Of a stretch of DNA of 64,000 nt, positions 1 through 13,400 are shown one piece after another. The DNA is from Metaphire vulgaris (taxonomy: Eukaryota > Annelida > Clitellata > Crassiclitellata > Megascolecidae). Made by a program: the position numbers and the translations under genes. The stretch spans positions 12,828,719-12,892,718 of the forward strand of contig CM030834.1 in assembly GCA_018105865.1 (NCBI GenBank), read 5' to 3'. The notes under the pieces were generated by a model that was given only the letters and a program-made list of their open reading frames with translations, did not search any database and was not told where the DNA came from. Every line of letters starts with the position of its first letter. Within the stretch, counting starts at the first letter, position 1.

Positions 1-348
1 CCGGCTGTTATTGGCGCGCACATCAAAGAGAAAGGCAAGAGCAGGAGAGGGAGATAAAGAGAGACAGATATGAAGGGGTAGAGGGAGAGAAAGAAACAAA
101 GGAAGAGAGAGGAATTGATGTTAAACGTATAGGGTGGAATCCATGCGTTTAACTTCTCAAAGACAGGCTACTATTCGGAATTTCGTAGGCCTATTCCATA
201 GGCCTCCACGTCTTTTGAATAATTATTGTAACAATGCTGGTCTGAACTGTCCAATTGCTTATGCCGGCCAAATAGACCTACCACGCTGTAGCCTATATTG
301 TTATGAATGGATGGATGGATGGATGGATGGATGGATATATGGATGGAT

Positions 349-385
<37 letters not shown>

Positions 386-442
386 GGAGAGGGAGGGATG
401 GATGGAGTAGGGAGAGGGAGTGGAAGACAGCAACTAAGGTAA

Positions 443-495
<53 letters not shown>

Positions 496-715
496 TACAC
501 ACACACAGTTCAACAATACTTTGTAATGGATTACTCAATTGACTTGCCCTCGTTAAGTCGCCACCCCCGCCCCTCGCCAAAATAGAACGCCGGACGGATA
601 TGGGCGGGATAACGAGGTATTACTGTATTAAAAGAATTCAGGATTTTGTACAGAAATGAATCCTTTGATGAAACTTAGAAAGGTCTGTCAAATACTATGA
701 ATATTATATTTTTGT
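1..715. other. Upstream repeat-rich DNA, no gene seen
   Basis: Purine-rich GA sequence fills roughly 1-120. A (GGAT)n and (AT)n block lies at 304-380 and another (AT)n/(AC)n block at 445-508. Around 609-627 the string ataacgaggtattactgta resembles one end of a pogo-like terminal inverted repeat, compare the intact element at 9902-10768. The long open frames here are translations of the simple repeats. The missing N-terminal exons of DCP1 were searched for by eye and not found. Confidence 0.6.
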
Positions 716-723
716 ATGGATAT

Positions 724-1087
724 TAAGGTTGTTAATGGTTAACCAGTTAACTGGTCCTAAGAGCAAGGACCGGTCCTTTTAACCGTGACCGGTTAACCGT
801 AATTTCAATTTGGTAAGCATCAAAGTGTTTTGATGCAGCTGCGCAGGACGCCGGCGTAGGCACCGATAACATCAAAGCACTTTGATGTAGCTGCGCAGGA
901 TGCCAACATAGGCACTGATCACATCAAATTGCTTTGAAATAGCCACGCAGGACGTTGGCCCCATCGCCGGCAACATCAAAGCGCTTTGATGTAGGCACGA
1001 CACCAGGCTTCCACTAACGACTGGTTTAACCAGTCTTTTTTTGGATGGTTAACTGGTCTTTTAAAACCAGCAGTTTTAACAATCTTA
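724..1087. mobile_element. hAT-like MITE, copy 1 of the TAAGGTTGTTAA family
   Basis: The ends TAAGGTTGTTAA and TTAACAATCTTA are inverted repeats. The 8-bp target duplication ATGGATAT is exact (716-723 and 1088-1095), which indicates hAT-type insertion. The interior holds four tandem units of about 51 bp, each centred on a palindrome close to ATCAAAGCGCTTTGAT. An inverted second copy lies at 35594-35944. It has no coding capacity. Confidence 0.8.
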
Positions 1088-1230
1088 ATGGATATTGTGT
1101 AAAATTACACAAAGAGCATGTGTATTTTGAGGAATTTTATGCAGAATCATTTTTTATTATGCATTTTATTTTGCTTGTGCAGTCCATTAAGAATGACCTC
1201 CACTATGGGCTTGTCTTTCTTTGTATAAGT

Positions 1231-1366
<136 letters not shown>

Positions 1367-1432
1367 ATATATATGGCAATGGACAGATGTTAATGTAGGT
1401 TTCTGTTGTTTCGTTCTTGTGTTTCATTTCAG

Positions 1433-4400
1433 CAGCAATATATGGAATTTGGTTTTATGATCGAGATGAGTGTGCACGCATTGGACAGCTTATGAACAGG
1501 TTATATTTAAGTTTGTTGTGAATCTGGTTCTAACCCTGTTTAGCCATGCGATTATTGTCCAGCTAACTTCAATTGGCAATGTCTAGATTACTTGGCATGT
1601 GGATTTTACTTATTCTGTAAAATGATTAATCATCAGTTTGAAATTGGTTGATGGTTATTGTCTACTGTCTAGACCAAACAGACAGGATACTGAAGATATT
1701 AATTAGCCAGATGTTAGAAACAAACTCATTTATGGCATTCTTGTTACACTGACTAATGACAAAAAACAAATTTTCAAACAATTTATTTTAAGAAAACAAG
1801 CTTGGTTGATTTTATTATTTACTGCTGAAATATTAGGCAAATAAATGGAAAAATGTGTGCCATTTAAAATTAACCATGGTAATTAAGGTGTTTATTTGAA
1901 GAAATGTGTTAAAAGACATGCTTGTTTAAAGCTGGCAATTCCGATTCAGTTTGGTTCAGATCACCGTTGAGACACAGCAGAAGGAAAGTGCGATTGGGCG
2001 TCAGCGGAGAGCTTCCGAGAGCGACACAACTATTGACTCTAGAGCAATTGATGCTGGCAAAAGCATTGACGCGATGCAAAAGAATGTTGATATTATGCAG
2101 ATGCTTTCGAAAGCCCAGGATGAATATGACAAGGTGACTTCATTCATTTATCATATGCGTGCTTGTTCTAGTCGTTGTATGGCATTTTCACTCAATTGGT
2201 GGAGGTCCTCCGACCTCCCCCCCTTCCAGTTTGCTTAGCGAGCAAGTTTCTATGATGTGATTCATCGTTTTTAATTTTTTCCGCATTAGTATTTGTGCAG
2301 ATTTGCTGCGCATAGACTTTACCCAGTTTGAAAGCGGTTCAATAGGGTCCATTGTTGCAGTGGTGTCCTTTATGGCATCAGCAACTGTCTGTTACAAAGC
2401 CTACAATTTATCCAAAACGCAGCTGCACACCTGGCAACTCATACGAGAAAGTTTGACCGCATCATGCCAGTTTTACAGGAGCTTCATTGGCTATCAGTTA
2501 GCCAATGTGTGATCTCCAAACTGAGGACAGTCTCTTTAATGGCTCAGAGCAGTCTAGCTTCATTGTATTTGAGCAAAATGTTCTGCCTGACTGCCAAACA
2601 GACATGCCGTTCGCACCTGAGTTCTGCCTTGGCCAGTACGCTCGTGGTTCTCCGAACTTGGACAAAGTATGACGATCGTTAGTCTTGCCGTAGCTGGGCC
2701 AGCTTGCCAATATCAGTGTGTTCTCCTGACTCTACGCAGACACTACTTTCCTTAAGAAATCAGCTGAAAACATTCTTATTTCAATAACCGTGTGCGGCTT
2801 ACATTAGCGCATTTGCTGACTAGCGAAATTTGAGCTATAGAAATAATTGCTGCCATGGAAGATTGAATCCAGGCTGTTGTTTTATCGGATCTAGGATAAG
2901 ATGAGAGGTGACTGATAGCAAGTTTATCTATGCCTTTTGATTGGAATTTACATTTATTTTGTCTTTAACATCTTGCATTAGGTTTGAGGATTTTAAACTT
3001 TATCAGTTGAAAGTGTCAATGATTGCACCTTTTCTTATATTGAATTCTAGAAAGTTGTGTGTGATTTTTAGTCAAAAGCTCAGATTTTGCGCAAGTCGAG
3101 CACTCCAACTGTTACTACCAATGGAAATTGTACAACAGGTGTTGGAGCGTGTAGCACAAGCCCAGCAGCAAGAGTAAGTATGCAGAAAAATTACATATTT
3201 CACAGAGTTGAAGTATGTATTACTCATGTCAGCTTAGCAAATGAAGGTGGCAACAGAGAAGAAAACAACACATTATTGTAAATAAATCATTATTAATTAT
3301 GTCAATGTTACTGCACTGCATTAGCAGGCAATATAGACTTTGCTTGCATCAAATAACAGGCATGAAGCATGTTATTTGATACAAGCACGTTTTTCAAATT
3401 GTCCACGATACTTGCTGACTTTGCTCTCTTTAATACTCTGTGTCATTGTGACATGCAAACTCGTCAACATACGTTTTTGTGTGGCGCATGGAATTTAGGG
3501 TATTTCATGCATGTTGCACTAGTGAAAGGGTTAAAGAGAATCATTTGTCGAGATGCACAAGAACAATGCTTTTGATTTGAGTCAGCTGTATTCAGTTAGT
3601 CATCTTCTGTTTAAAGTTGAGTAACTTTGTGTGAATTTGGGCTTATAGTTTTGAATTTAATGTAGCATAGTGTACAGCAGTAAATAGTAAGAAACTTGAT
3701 TGCTGTGCAATTTTATAATGCCTTCAAAATATTTGATGCGACTCAAAAAAACTAAAACAGCACTCATTATTGAATGTGAAGTTACCATATAAGCCACTTT
3801 CTTACATTATTGATTTTGAGATAATGAAACCCGTGAATGAATTTTATCATAGCAAACATGGAAATGGACTGCTAAAGTAATGTTTTATTATGAGAGAAAT
3901 TATATTGTCTTGGTTTGTTACTTTGTCGGAGATTGAATCAGCAAAAGTATTTGTTGTCTTTTCAGATCAAGAGCATCTCCAGTTCAAAGCCCGTACAGTT
4001 TGACAATCTCGTCGGTGGAAATGGTTTGAAGCCTGGAAGAGTTTTAAGACCAACAGCTGTGAAACCAACTCCACTGCATATGGACTCTTTAAACAGAGGT
4101 AATGAATATTAAGAAATATCTTATTACTTTTGCTTTTGATAAATTTTGTTCTATTCAATAAACTCTCAGGCATTATTATGTTAGGTGTTTAGTTCTTTTT
4201 CCTATGTTACTTGCTTATTAAGAATTTTGTTGCCTTCAAATGATGCTCACTTGAAATCCTCCACCATAGACACTTCTCCTAGTTGAGTATTACTACTATT
4301 CATGAAAAGAATTGCTACAAAATGTGGCCCTTTGTGAGAAAAGTCTGTGGGTTGCTGTTCTAAAGAATGAAGGTATGCAGATGACTCAGCAATTGTTGAT

Positions 4401-7400
4401 AATGAGGATTTGTGTATATTTTGGCAGGTGAAGGCATGGAACCTGTCACAACTCCCAACACACAGATAAGCTTAGAGGCTCTTTTCAAACGTGCAGTTCT
4501 TCAGCAGAATGGAAATTTACAGTCAAATTCGTACAGGTTAAGCAGAGTTCATACATAGTATAAAGTGTTGTATTTAATGAGAATCTTGCACTTTGAGAAT
4601 GACAATTTTTGTGCCTGGTTGACTTCATAGTCAGAAGTCAGTTTTGTGTTGATTTGATGCCTGTTTTAAAGCAGTATCTGAGCCTTGCAATCCACTTTGA
4701 CAACACCCACCAAATTCAGGAAATATCAGGAAGAGATTTCTTGGATTTCCAGCATAATTTTTAGACAATTACTAGATTATTTGATAAATCATAATTTAAG
4801 TGAATATTTCGCACTTAGCGTCAAGATGTTTAATTTACTGATGGTGTAAAGATATGGATCTCTGCAACAAATTGTATTGTCAGACATTTTTCATGCAGTC
4901 TTGCAACATTATGGAGCAAATTTGACAGGAGAAAACATATAACCTTTGGCTGAGAAATGCCTTGTAACTGGATATGATGGACAGCCAACTTTCAAATTCT
5001 TGGCATTGTTTTTGCCAAAGCATCTTTATGAATAAAACTAGAAAGATGCTCGCTTCGCTCGCGCTTGCTTCGCTCGCGCTTGCTTCGCTCGCATTTCAGG
5101 ATAATACTAATCCAATACCTATACCTAATAGCCAATCATTGAATCCATGTTGAACAACATTTCAATGATCGCCACCTAGCCAAGCTCTGCGCCACGTAAT
5201 AATTAGGCCTATGTACGTTAAAATCACGCAAATGTGGCCATTTGTGACGCTGTACACGTATTTGTGTACGTTAAAATGTACGTTAAGATCCTCAAGCTAC
5301 GAACAATTGTTACCAATAGCAACGTCGTCACATGCCCACCCCTCTGACGCTGCAATGACTCGACTAAACCGTGTTAAACTACGATTCTACGAACAATTGT
5401 TACCAATAGCAACGTCGTCTTCGAACATCGTCCACCAACGCATCGCGACGTAAGGACTAAACCGTCTACCAATAGTCAACGCTCGCCCACCAACGCATCG
5501 CGACGTAAGGACTAAACGGTCTAAACCGTCTACCAATAGTCAACCAATCAGAACGCTTGAAGGTAACAGACAGAGAGACATACAGATAAGGATCTTAATA
5601 TTATAGATGGCTTGAATGTTGATCTAGTATGATTTTACAGCATGAAAGAATATAGTTTAACAATGTTGCTAATGCAACCAAAGAAGAAATGATTCATATC
5701 TAGTTTCATATATTTACATTACCTGGGCTATTACCAGCTGATGGTTATATGTGTGATACCTTGATTGTATTTGCAACACCATGGTCTAGAGTATAACAGA
5801 ATTCGTATGTTTATGTAATTTTTGCATTATCTCGGAAACAAATACTTGCAGGAATCAGAATGACAACGTCCAAACAGTTCCTTCGGTGGCTCAACTTATG
5901 TCGACCCAAACAGGAACAACAACTGTCGAAGAGCTAGAACGCCAGCACCAAGGCAGCAGTCATCATGCAGACATGCTGGGATCATCTGCGTCAAGGTCTT
6001 TTGCTAATGGAGCCATTTTCTCTCATTCACTGTCTGCTACTGGTGAACCGGAATGTCTTAATACTATGTTGCGACGTACTTTGAATATTGATTCGGCGCT
6101 TGCAGAAACTCCGGTTGCTGCTTCTGGTCCCTCTGCTATGTCTCGTAGGCAGGCGTCTGTTTTAGAAGACTGCATGGAAGCGCCATCGGTTCATAATTCA
6201 GCTCGCAGTGCATCCAGAGGAAATGATGTCTACGAGATAAAGGCAAGCACTGATGTTGCAAATCAGCACCAGTCTGACCCTATATCACAGATGAGCTTGC
6301 AGATGTCACGATTCGGCTCAAGAAAGCCTTTAGATTCGTCTTCTGCTGAGATGATGGGACCACCTATTATCACTCACTCAGGTTCCAGTTCTGTGCGCCA
6401 TGTCTCGAATAACTATAAACCTGGAGTAATAGGATCAGGGCCTGTTAATAGCATTGTTTGGTCTAATAGTCCCCAGAGCGACATCTTGGCTCCTCCAGAG
6501 GCTTTTCAGGCTGCAGCACCCAAGGTATCTTATTCGTTGTTGCATTTTATTTTGTTCATTGGACAATTTAAAGTTTACACTTCTAACAGAATTTTATAAT
6601 TACTTTGAAGCCATTTTGTTAAGAAAAGTTCAGTTACAGAAATAGAACAGTATTTCATAGAATATGTTTCAGACATGGGTCATTCCGCGTCAAATCAACA
6701 CATTTTTGAATAAAATCGGACGTCACCGTCTCAGATTTTGACGAAAATTGGCACAATTGTTCATCCCAATGAGTAATGTTGAAAACCATAATATTAAAGT
6801 TTTGGGTCAACCCATGTCCAAACTATGGGTCATGAAACTTTGGTCCACCGGCGCCAACTCGCGACATTAAAACTGTAATATCTCCACTTCTATGATAGCT
6901 AGAGACATGATCTTTGCACCAAACTTTAGCTTTTTGAAAGCCCTATCTGGGCTAATCAACAGGTACACCAAGAGTTTGAAAACCAAAAGAGCAGAAGCAA
7001 TCGTATCACATAATTTGACATTTCGACCAATACGTATGCAACAATATTTATGATTTTATTTGTGGATAAGTCTTACATTGTGAGGAATAAATGGTGAAAA
7101 TTTCAGAGTGGGCACTCTTATAGTTTTTATGCAGTGATTAAAAGAATATTCGCCCCCAATGCAAAATCGCAATTGAAACATTCCCGTTGAACATTGCAAT
7201 CACTAAGTGACTGAGCTAATTTAGTGTGCCAGTTACATCTGACACTTAGACAAATCTGTGACAGTTTACCTTACATTTAAAAGTATTTTTATTTAAGTAT
7301 TCAGTATAATAAGCTGTACTTAATACAGTACTTTGCAAAATATCACGAATACATAACAGAACAGCAGAAGATGGACCTCAACAGCATAGCACAGTTAACA

Positions 7401-10400
7401 AAAAGCATGAAGAATATAAATCTATTCAAGATACTTTATTTACTTGACTTTACTCTTGTTTTGTGCATTATTTTCTGGGTTCATATCTTTGTTCTTGTGT
7501 TTGAAGGTTGTTATTCTGTTTGCAAGGGCTTAAATCAGTATTAGGTAACTTAGTTTGATACAGTAATTTCATGTAGAACAAGTAACTTAGATCATAGGTA
7601 TTTCATTAGTTTTTACTGTTAGAATACAAAGAATAGCTGTCTAGCAGACACAAAGTTTCATGCTATTATTAAAATACCAGTCTGTATATATTGGTCCAGT
7701 ATTTCTCCAGTCTAATCCTGACTGCAGTTCTGAACAAGAATCCTTAAGATCAAGTGTTAGAAGAAAAATGAATGTGAAATTGCCTAATATGTGTGTGTCT
7801 GCTATCTTTAACACATGCTGATACTGATGTCAAAGCATCATAAGTTGGACTGATTAGCTGATTTTCTGTCTAAATAAGTTTGTCTATTGTATTTGAGAGA
7901 CTATGAACTCCGGTGAAATCGGTAGAATGTCAGCAATGGCTTCAAGCAGTGAAATGGCGGTGTATCTCAATTTAAAAGACTATGCAAACAGTGCTGTGAT
8001 CATCTTTCTGTACTGTGTACAGATCTTGTCACTAATTTAAAGTCTGGGTGATGGCTGAGATGTGATTGCACATGCACTGAGCTCTCTCAATCCCTGAGTT
8101 TTCCTGAACTGTGCTATGCTGTTGAGGTCCATCTTCTGCTGTTCTGTTATGTATTCGTGATATTTTGCAAAGTACTGTATTAAGTACAGCTTATTAAATT
8201 GAAAACATAAATAAAAATACTTTTAACTGTAAGGTAAACTGTCACAGATTTGTCTAAGTGTCAGATGTAACTGGCACACTAAATTAGCTCAGTCACTTAG
8301 TGAATGCAATGTTCAACAGGAATGTTTTAATTGCGATTTTTGCATTGGGGGCGAATATTCTTTTAATCACTGCATAAAAACTATAAGAGTGCCCACTCTG
8401 AAATTTTCACCAATAATTCCTCATGATGTAAGACTTATCCACAAATAAAATCATAAATATTGTTGCATACGTATTGGTCGAAATGTCAAATTATGTGATA
8501 CGATTGCTTCTGTTCTTTTGGTTTTCAAACTATTGGTGTACCTGTTGATTGGCCCAGACAGGGCTTTCAAAAAGCTAAAGTTTGGTGCAAAGATCATGTC
8601 TCTAGCTATCATAGAAGTGGAGATATTACAGTTTTAGTGTCGCGAGTTGGCACCGGTCGACCAAAGTTTCATGACCCATAGTTTGGACATGGGTTGACCC
8701 AAAACTTTAATATTATGGTTTTCAACATTACTTGTGGGGATGAACAAGTGTGCCAATTTTCATCAAAATCTGAGACGGTGACGTCCGATGACTGTGTTGA
8801 TTTGACGTGGAATGACCCACATAGAGACTAATGTGAAAATGATGTGAGGAAATCGGAAACAGGTAAACGTCTTAATATTTGCAAATTTACATTGAAGCTT
8901 TTTGTGTGGCCTTCCTTTTTTGGCTATAGAGCTTAAAGTCTATGACTCTAAGCTGAACACTCATTATTCAGCAAATACAGGTGGTGACTACTAACTCACA
9001 AGTCAAACAGTTTGGTGAATTCTAATGAGATGTACAATAAAGCATTTGGATAACAAAATAATAATATACATGGTAGTTTTTAAAAATTGCTGTGTGTAGT
9101 CTATCAATCTCCACATGCAACTGCTTTGATGGTTGGTAATCATTGAGCCAACTGAATTGTTAGTATATTTGTAACTATGGTGTAAGAGATTCTTGTCAAC
9201 CTCATTAGATTAGACCATTTGGAAGTGTGGAAAAATTATTGGGAGCAAGTGTTTACAGATCTTCATTCAAATTTCTTTCTTCAGAGTTTAAAAATATATA
9301 ATTTTTTGTAGAATGATGGAGCCAATATTCTTTTATCTCCTATGGTGTTCCAAGCATCTTCTGCATTATCTGCTATTGGTCAAGCAAAACTGCCAGGTAA
9401 ATCAATAGTTTTTATTTTAAAATTCTACTGAATGTGGAGCAACAGTATTGCAATACCATATTATCTTGGGTATAACATGCATCTCCATATAATACATACC
9501 TCTAGTTTCTAAGAAGATGGTATACACATATGGGCAAATGGCAGAGAACTGACAAAGGTGAAACGAGTCAAATACCAGGGAACACTCTTTGATAGCTCAG
9601 CCTCAAACAACACAGCCATTGATGACAGAACTAATCAGTACACCAGAAATATTGGCATGCTATACTCACTCCTGAAAGATGAAAGACAGACATATTCATA
9701 TTGCTGCCAAAATCAGTATTTATAAAGCTATTCTCAGACAACTACTAGGCTAATGATGCGAAGTCTGGATGCTGACCTCGGCCACCAAAAGCAAGCTACA
9801 AGCAGCAGAGATGAGAGTCTTGAGGCTTATTAAAGGGCTGACATTAAGAGAGGAAGAAAAACGTCATGACCATAGCAGAGCTAGGTATAAAAAGTATGAT
9901 ACAGTAAAACCTCTTTAGCCCGCCACTATTGGTCAAGGGTGAAAGTTTGGCGAGGGGCGAGTTTGGCGGCTTAACGAATACAATGCTCACTACTGAAACT
10001 ACAGTAGGCTTGCCCCCCCACGGGGGCGGGGATGAGAATTTTGGGTGCCCCGCGGATACCAGTAGGGACGGGTCAGCTCAGGAACAAATGACAGGTTGCT
10101 ATATATTCACGTATATAGACAGCAGGTCGGCTACGAGAAACTGTCAACTTGTAAAGGAAAAGGCTCTAAGCTAGTAGGCTGCGTCGGTGTTTCGTATTGT
10201 TGATAATGCAGACCAGAGTACCTGCTGCTGATGTAATACAGCAGCATACAGGCCTACGCCCTACAGGTGAAAAGTTTTGTAAATCCGATCCATTGTCTGC
10301 TGCCACGGGGACTGCTGGGTTGGAGACAAAAGCCACGGGAGCGGGATTGGCCATCGCAGGGTGGGGCGAGAGTGGCGGGAGGGAGGTCAACTGTCCGGGT

Positions 10401-13400
10401 CAGATTCTTGCCCCCCTCCCCCGTGCAGACCTCTACCACAATCCCTTCACCAGACATTAGCTGACAGGTTAATAGCTGATTATCAACACTGATGTATTCA
10501 TCGGGGGGAGGGGAAGGGTCATTAATTGTGTAAACAGTCGGTCGGGAGCTTGGCCTATAAACGGTCAAACCGATAAGTAAAGTTGCTATGGCGAGCAAAA
10601 GAGGTCATAATACACAGGCATGGAATTTTGAAAGTTGTGGCGACGGCGAGCGGCGAGTTTGGCGACTAAATGACTTATTTTACATGAGTGGAAATCCGTT
10701 CTTGACCCATCAATGGCGAGAGGGGAGTTTGGCGACCTAAAGAGGGGCGAGCTAAAGAGGTTTTACTGTACAGCTTATAGAGGAGAGCAAACTGAGATGG
10801 TATGGTCATGTCAAGAGGATGGGAAAGGAGAGGATGCCATTACAAATGCTGCTATGGCACCTGACGACTACCAGACCAGAAGGATGACCAAGTAACAGAT
10901 GGACGGATAACATCAATGAAGTGCTAGAGTCCAGAGGATCATCACTGAAGGAAGTAGAAGAAACGAAGATCTACTTGGACAGAGATGCATGGAAAGGCTA
11001 CTTCGCAGACAGTCCACAAGTTTAACTGCAACGAGGTACAAGGTACACGTTTCTAGAGTTATCATAATGTAAAAGTTTAATACCTATATATAATACACAC
11101 CTGAAATTTCATCTGGGAATCTCTATTCAGTAACCTGGATAATCACAATTGTCTTTCAAATTCTGCTTAGAATTGGAAGTGTTTCCCTCCACCAGCAGTT
11201 GTCCTGATGCCATTATAGCCCTACATCAATTGTTTAACTATGACAACATTTCTATTGTGTAGCCTAAATAACCACAATTTTCTTTCAAATTCTGTTTGAA
11301 GATTGAATTATATATAAAGTACCGGTATTCCTCCTATTGACCATGTAGGTAAAAAACTCATATAACGCACAATATATATAGTTTGATTTTTTAATTATTA
11401 ACCTGTTCCCGGGCAGCGCCGTCTATAGACGGCGGCCGAAAATCATATTCGAAAGTGTAACGCCGTCTTAAAACGGTGCGCCACATAAGCATCGGACATT
11501 GGAGTTTTAAACCGCCCGGGACTCCTGGAGTAACTTTTTGATTTAGTTTACTATCCATTCGATAGATGGCAGCACTTTCTTCGCTGTTGCCGACTATATA
11601 AGCAAGAAAGCTTGTCATTGATCGTCCACATACTGGGATTTTGCATTGAAATGCCTCGAAAAATCTCAAGTCTAAGGTTTGAAAAATCATAACTCCGCCA
11701 ATTTTGGCCCGATCTTCAAAATGTTTGCACTATTATGTTCCAATTACACCGCCCTAAAACTTTCGCGCTCACAGTTTGGGGGTCACCGCTGAAAATTTTT
11801 TGCTATTGCACTTTGAAATTTTTTGGGGGAGGGTTCCGATTTTTGGCTGTAGAGTGGACCTACCCCCAAAATTTTCTTTTTTGGCACGCATGGTTCGAAA
11901 GAGCAATAAAAATGCTAAACAATGGTGCAAACCGCATCTTTCTAGCTTCTATATAGCCTGAAATATACCGAGTTGTTCGGTTTTTCAGATTGAAAATCTG
12001 TTCGCAAAATTGTCATTACTTCGAGCAATGAGTAATATTGTTTGAAAAAGCATAAATACTCCAAATTTTGTCCAATCTTCAAAATTTTTGCACTATTCTG
12101 TTCCAATTACACCCCTTTACAACGTTCTCGCTCACAGTTTGGGGGTTACCGCGGAAAATTTTTTGCTATTGGGCTTGGAACAAAATTTGACCAAAATGTT
12201 GGGGAGGGGTCCTATTTTGGGCTGTAGGGTGGACCCTACCCCAAAATTTCCTTCTTTGGCACGGATGGTTCGAAAGAGCAATAAAAATGCTAAACAACGG
12301 TGCAAACCACATCTTTATAGCTTCTATATAGCCTGAAATATAGTAAGTTTAAAACTTGTATGTTAACATTTTCACATGAACGCCTTTCCCCCAAATTAAA
12401 TACCCCGATTGGGGATGACTTGAAAAAATTAAATCCCCCTGCAACAGGTTTAACAGGAAACCAGCACAGAGTCTTAAGATGTATATTGTAATAAACTTTA
12501 CGAGTTTCAGTGCTTAAGCAGAATCATTCAAAGCTTTTCTAGTTAGATTTGATTAGGTACCTTCCTGCACAGAATAACAATATTAATGAAATTGATGGGA
12601 AACTTGAGCATTGACAAGCAAGGTAATTGCAGATTTAAACAAACTATCGTTTTCCTCTCTGGATGTTGGTTCAACAGTTTGTTCTCACTTAGCATTTGTA
12701 TTTTATAAGGATTTCCACTTGTTGCTAGATCATTTGGGTACGATTGCTATCAATGGGAAAATAACAAAGTTGAAGTTAATACCAGCTGTGATATCACTAG
12801 TGATTATGGTGGTCTTATAAAAATAATTTATCTGTAGCTTTTATTAAGCAGTCAGCAGTTTTGATGACTTGTGTAGATGCTGATTAATGTACTTCAATTA
12901 GAAACTGATTCGGCAAATCTTACTGGGTCGTATCCTGCTTGTCTGAGGAGCCCTCTCGGTCTGTCTATGGTGCCATCATTCACTCTTCCTGTAAATCCTT
13001 TAACTCGAGATCAACTGCAACAAGCACTTATTTACCTTCTGAAGGTATAAGTTATACTCATAAAATATCGATTCTTATTAGCAGCCATTGTTGCTGGCTG
13101 GCATATTTATGGATTTATAGAAATTTCCTTTAATGACCTATTTTATTTTCATATTGATCTTTTAAGAATTACTTGATTGCATGGTACAACAAATGTACTA
13201 TCTCGTCGACATATGCACCTGGAAGATTAAGCTTTCATTTGCTTGAACAAAGTCTTAGGTCTTTGAAACTGTTCTTGACTAGAGATCAGTAGTATGTTTT
13301 AATTTCCAACACCAGTTGAGTGATCAAATAATTTGTCAAAAGTACTCAATAATACCAATCTTGATTGCACTGGTAAGCCATCTAAGAATAAGTCAGAGTG

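Noticed and set aside
300..520. Long Tyr/Ile-rich open frames on both strands
   Set aside because: They are translations of (AT)n and (GGAT)n microsatellites, with no codon structure or splice context.
1922..2137. Overlapping frame across the second DCP1 exon
   Set aside because: It is out of phase with the DCP1 reading. The acceptor at 1948-1949 gives correct phase and family-like sequence.
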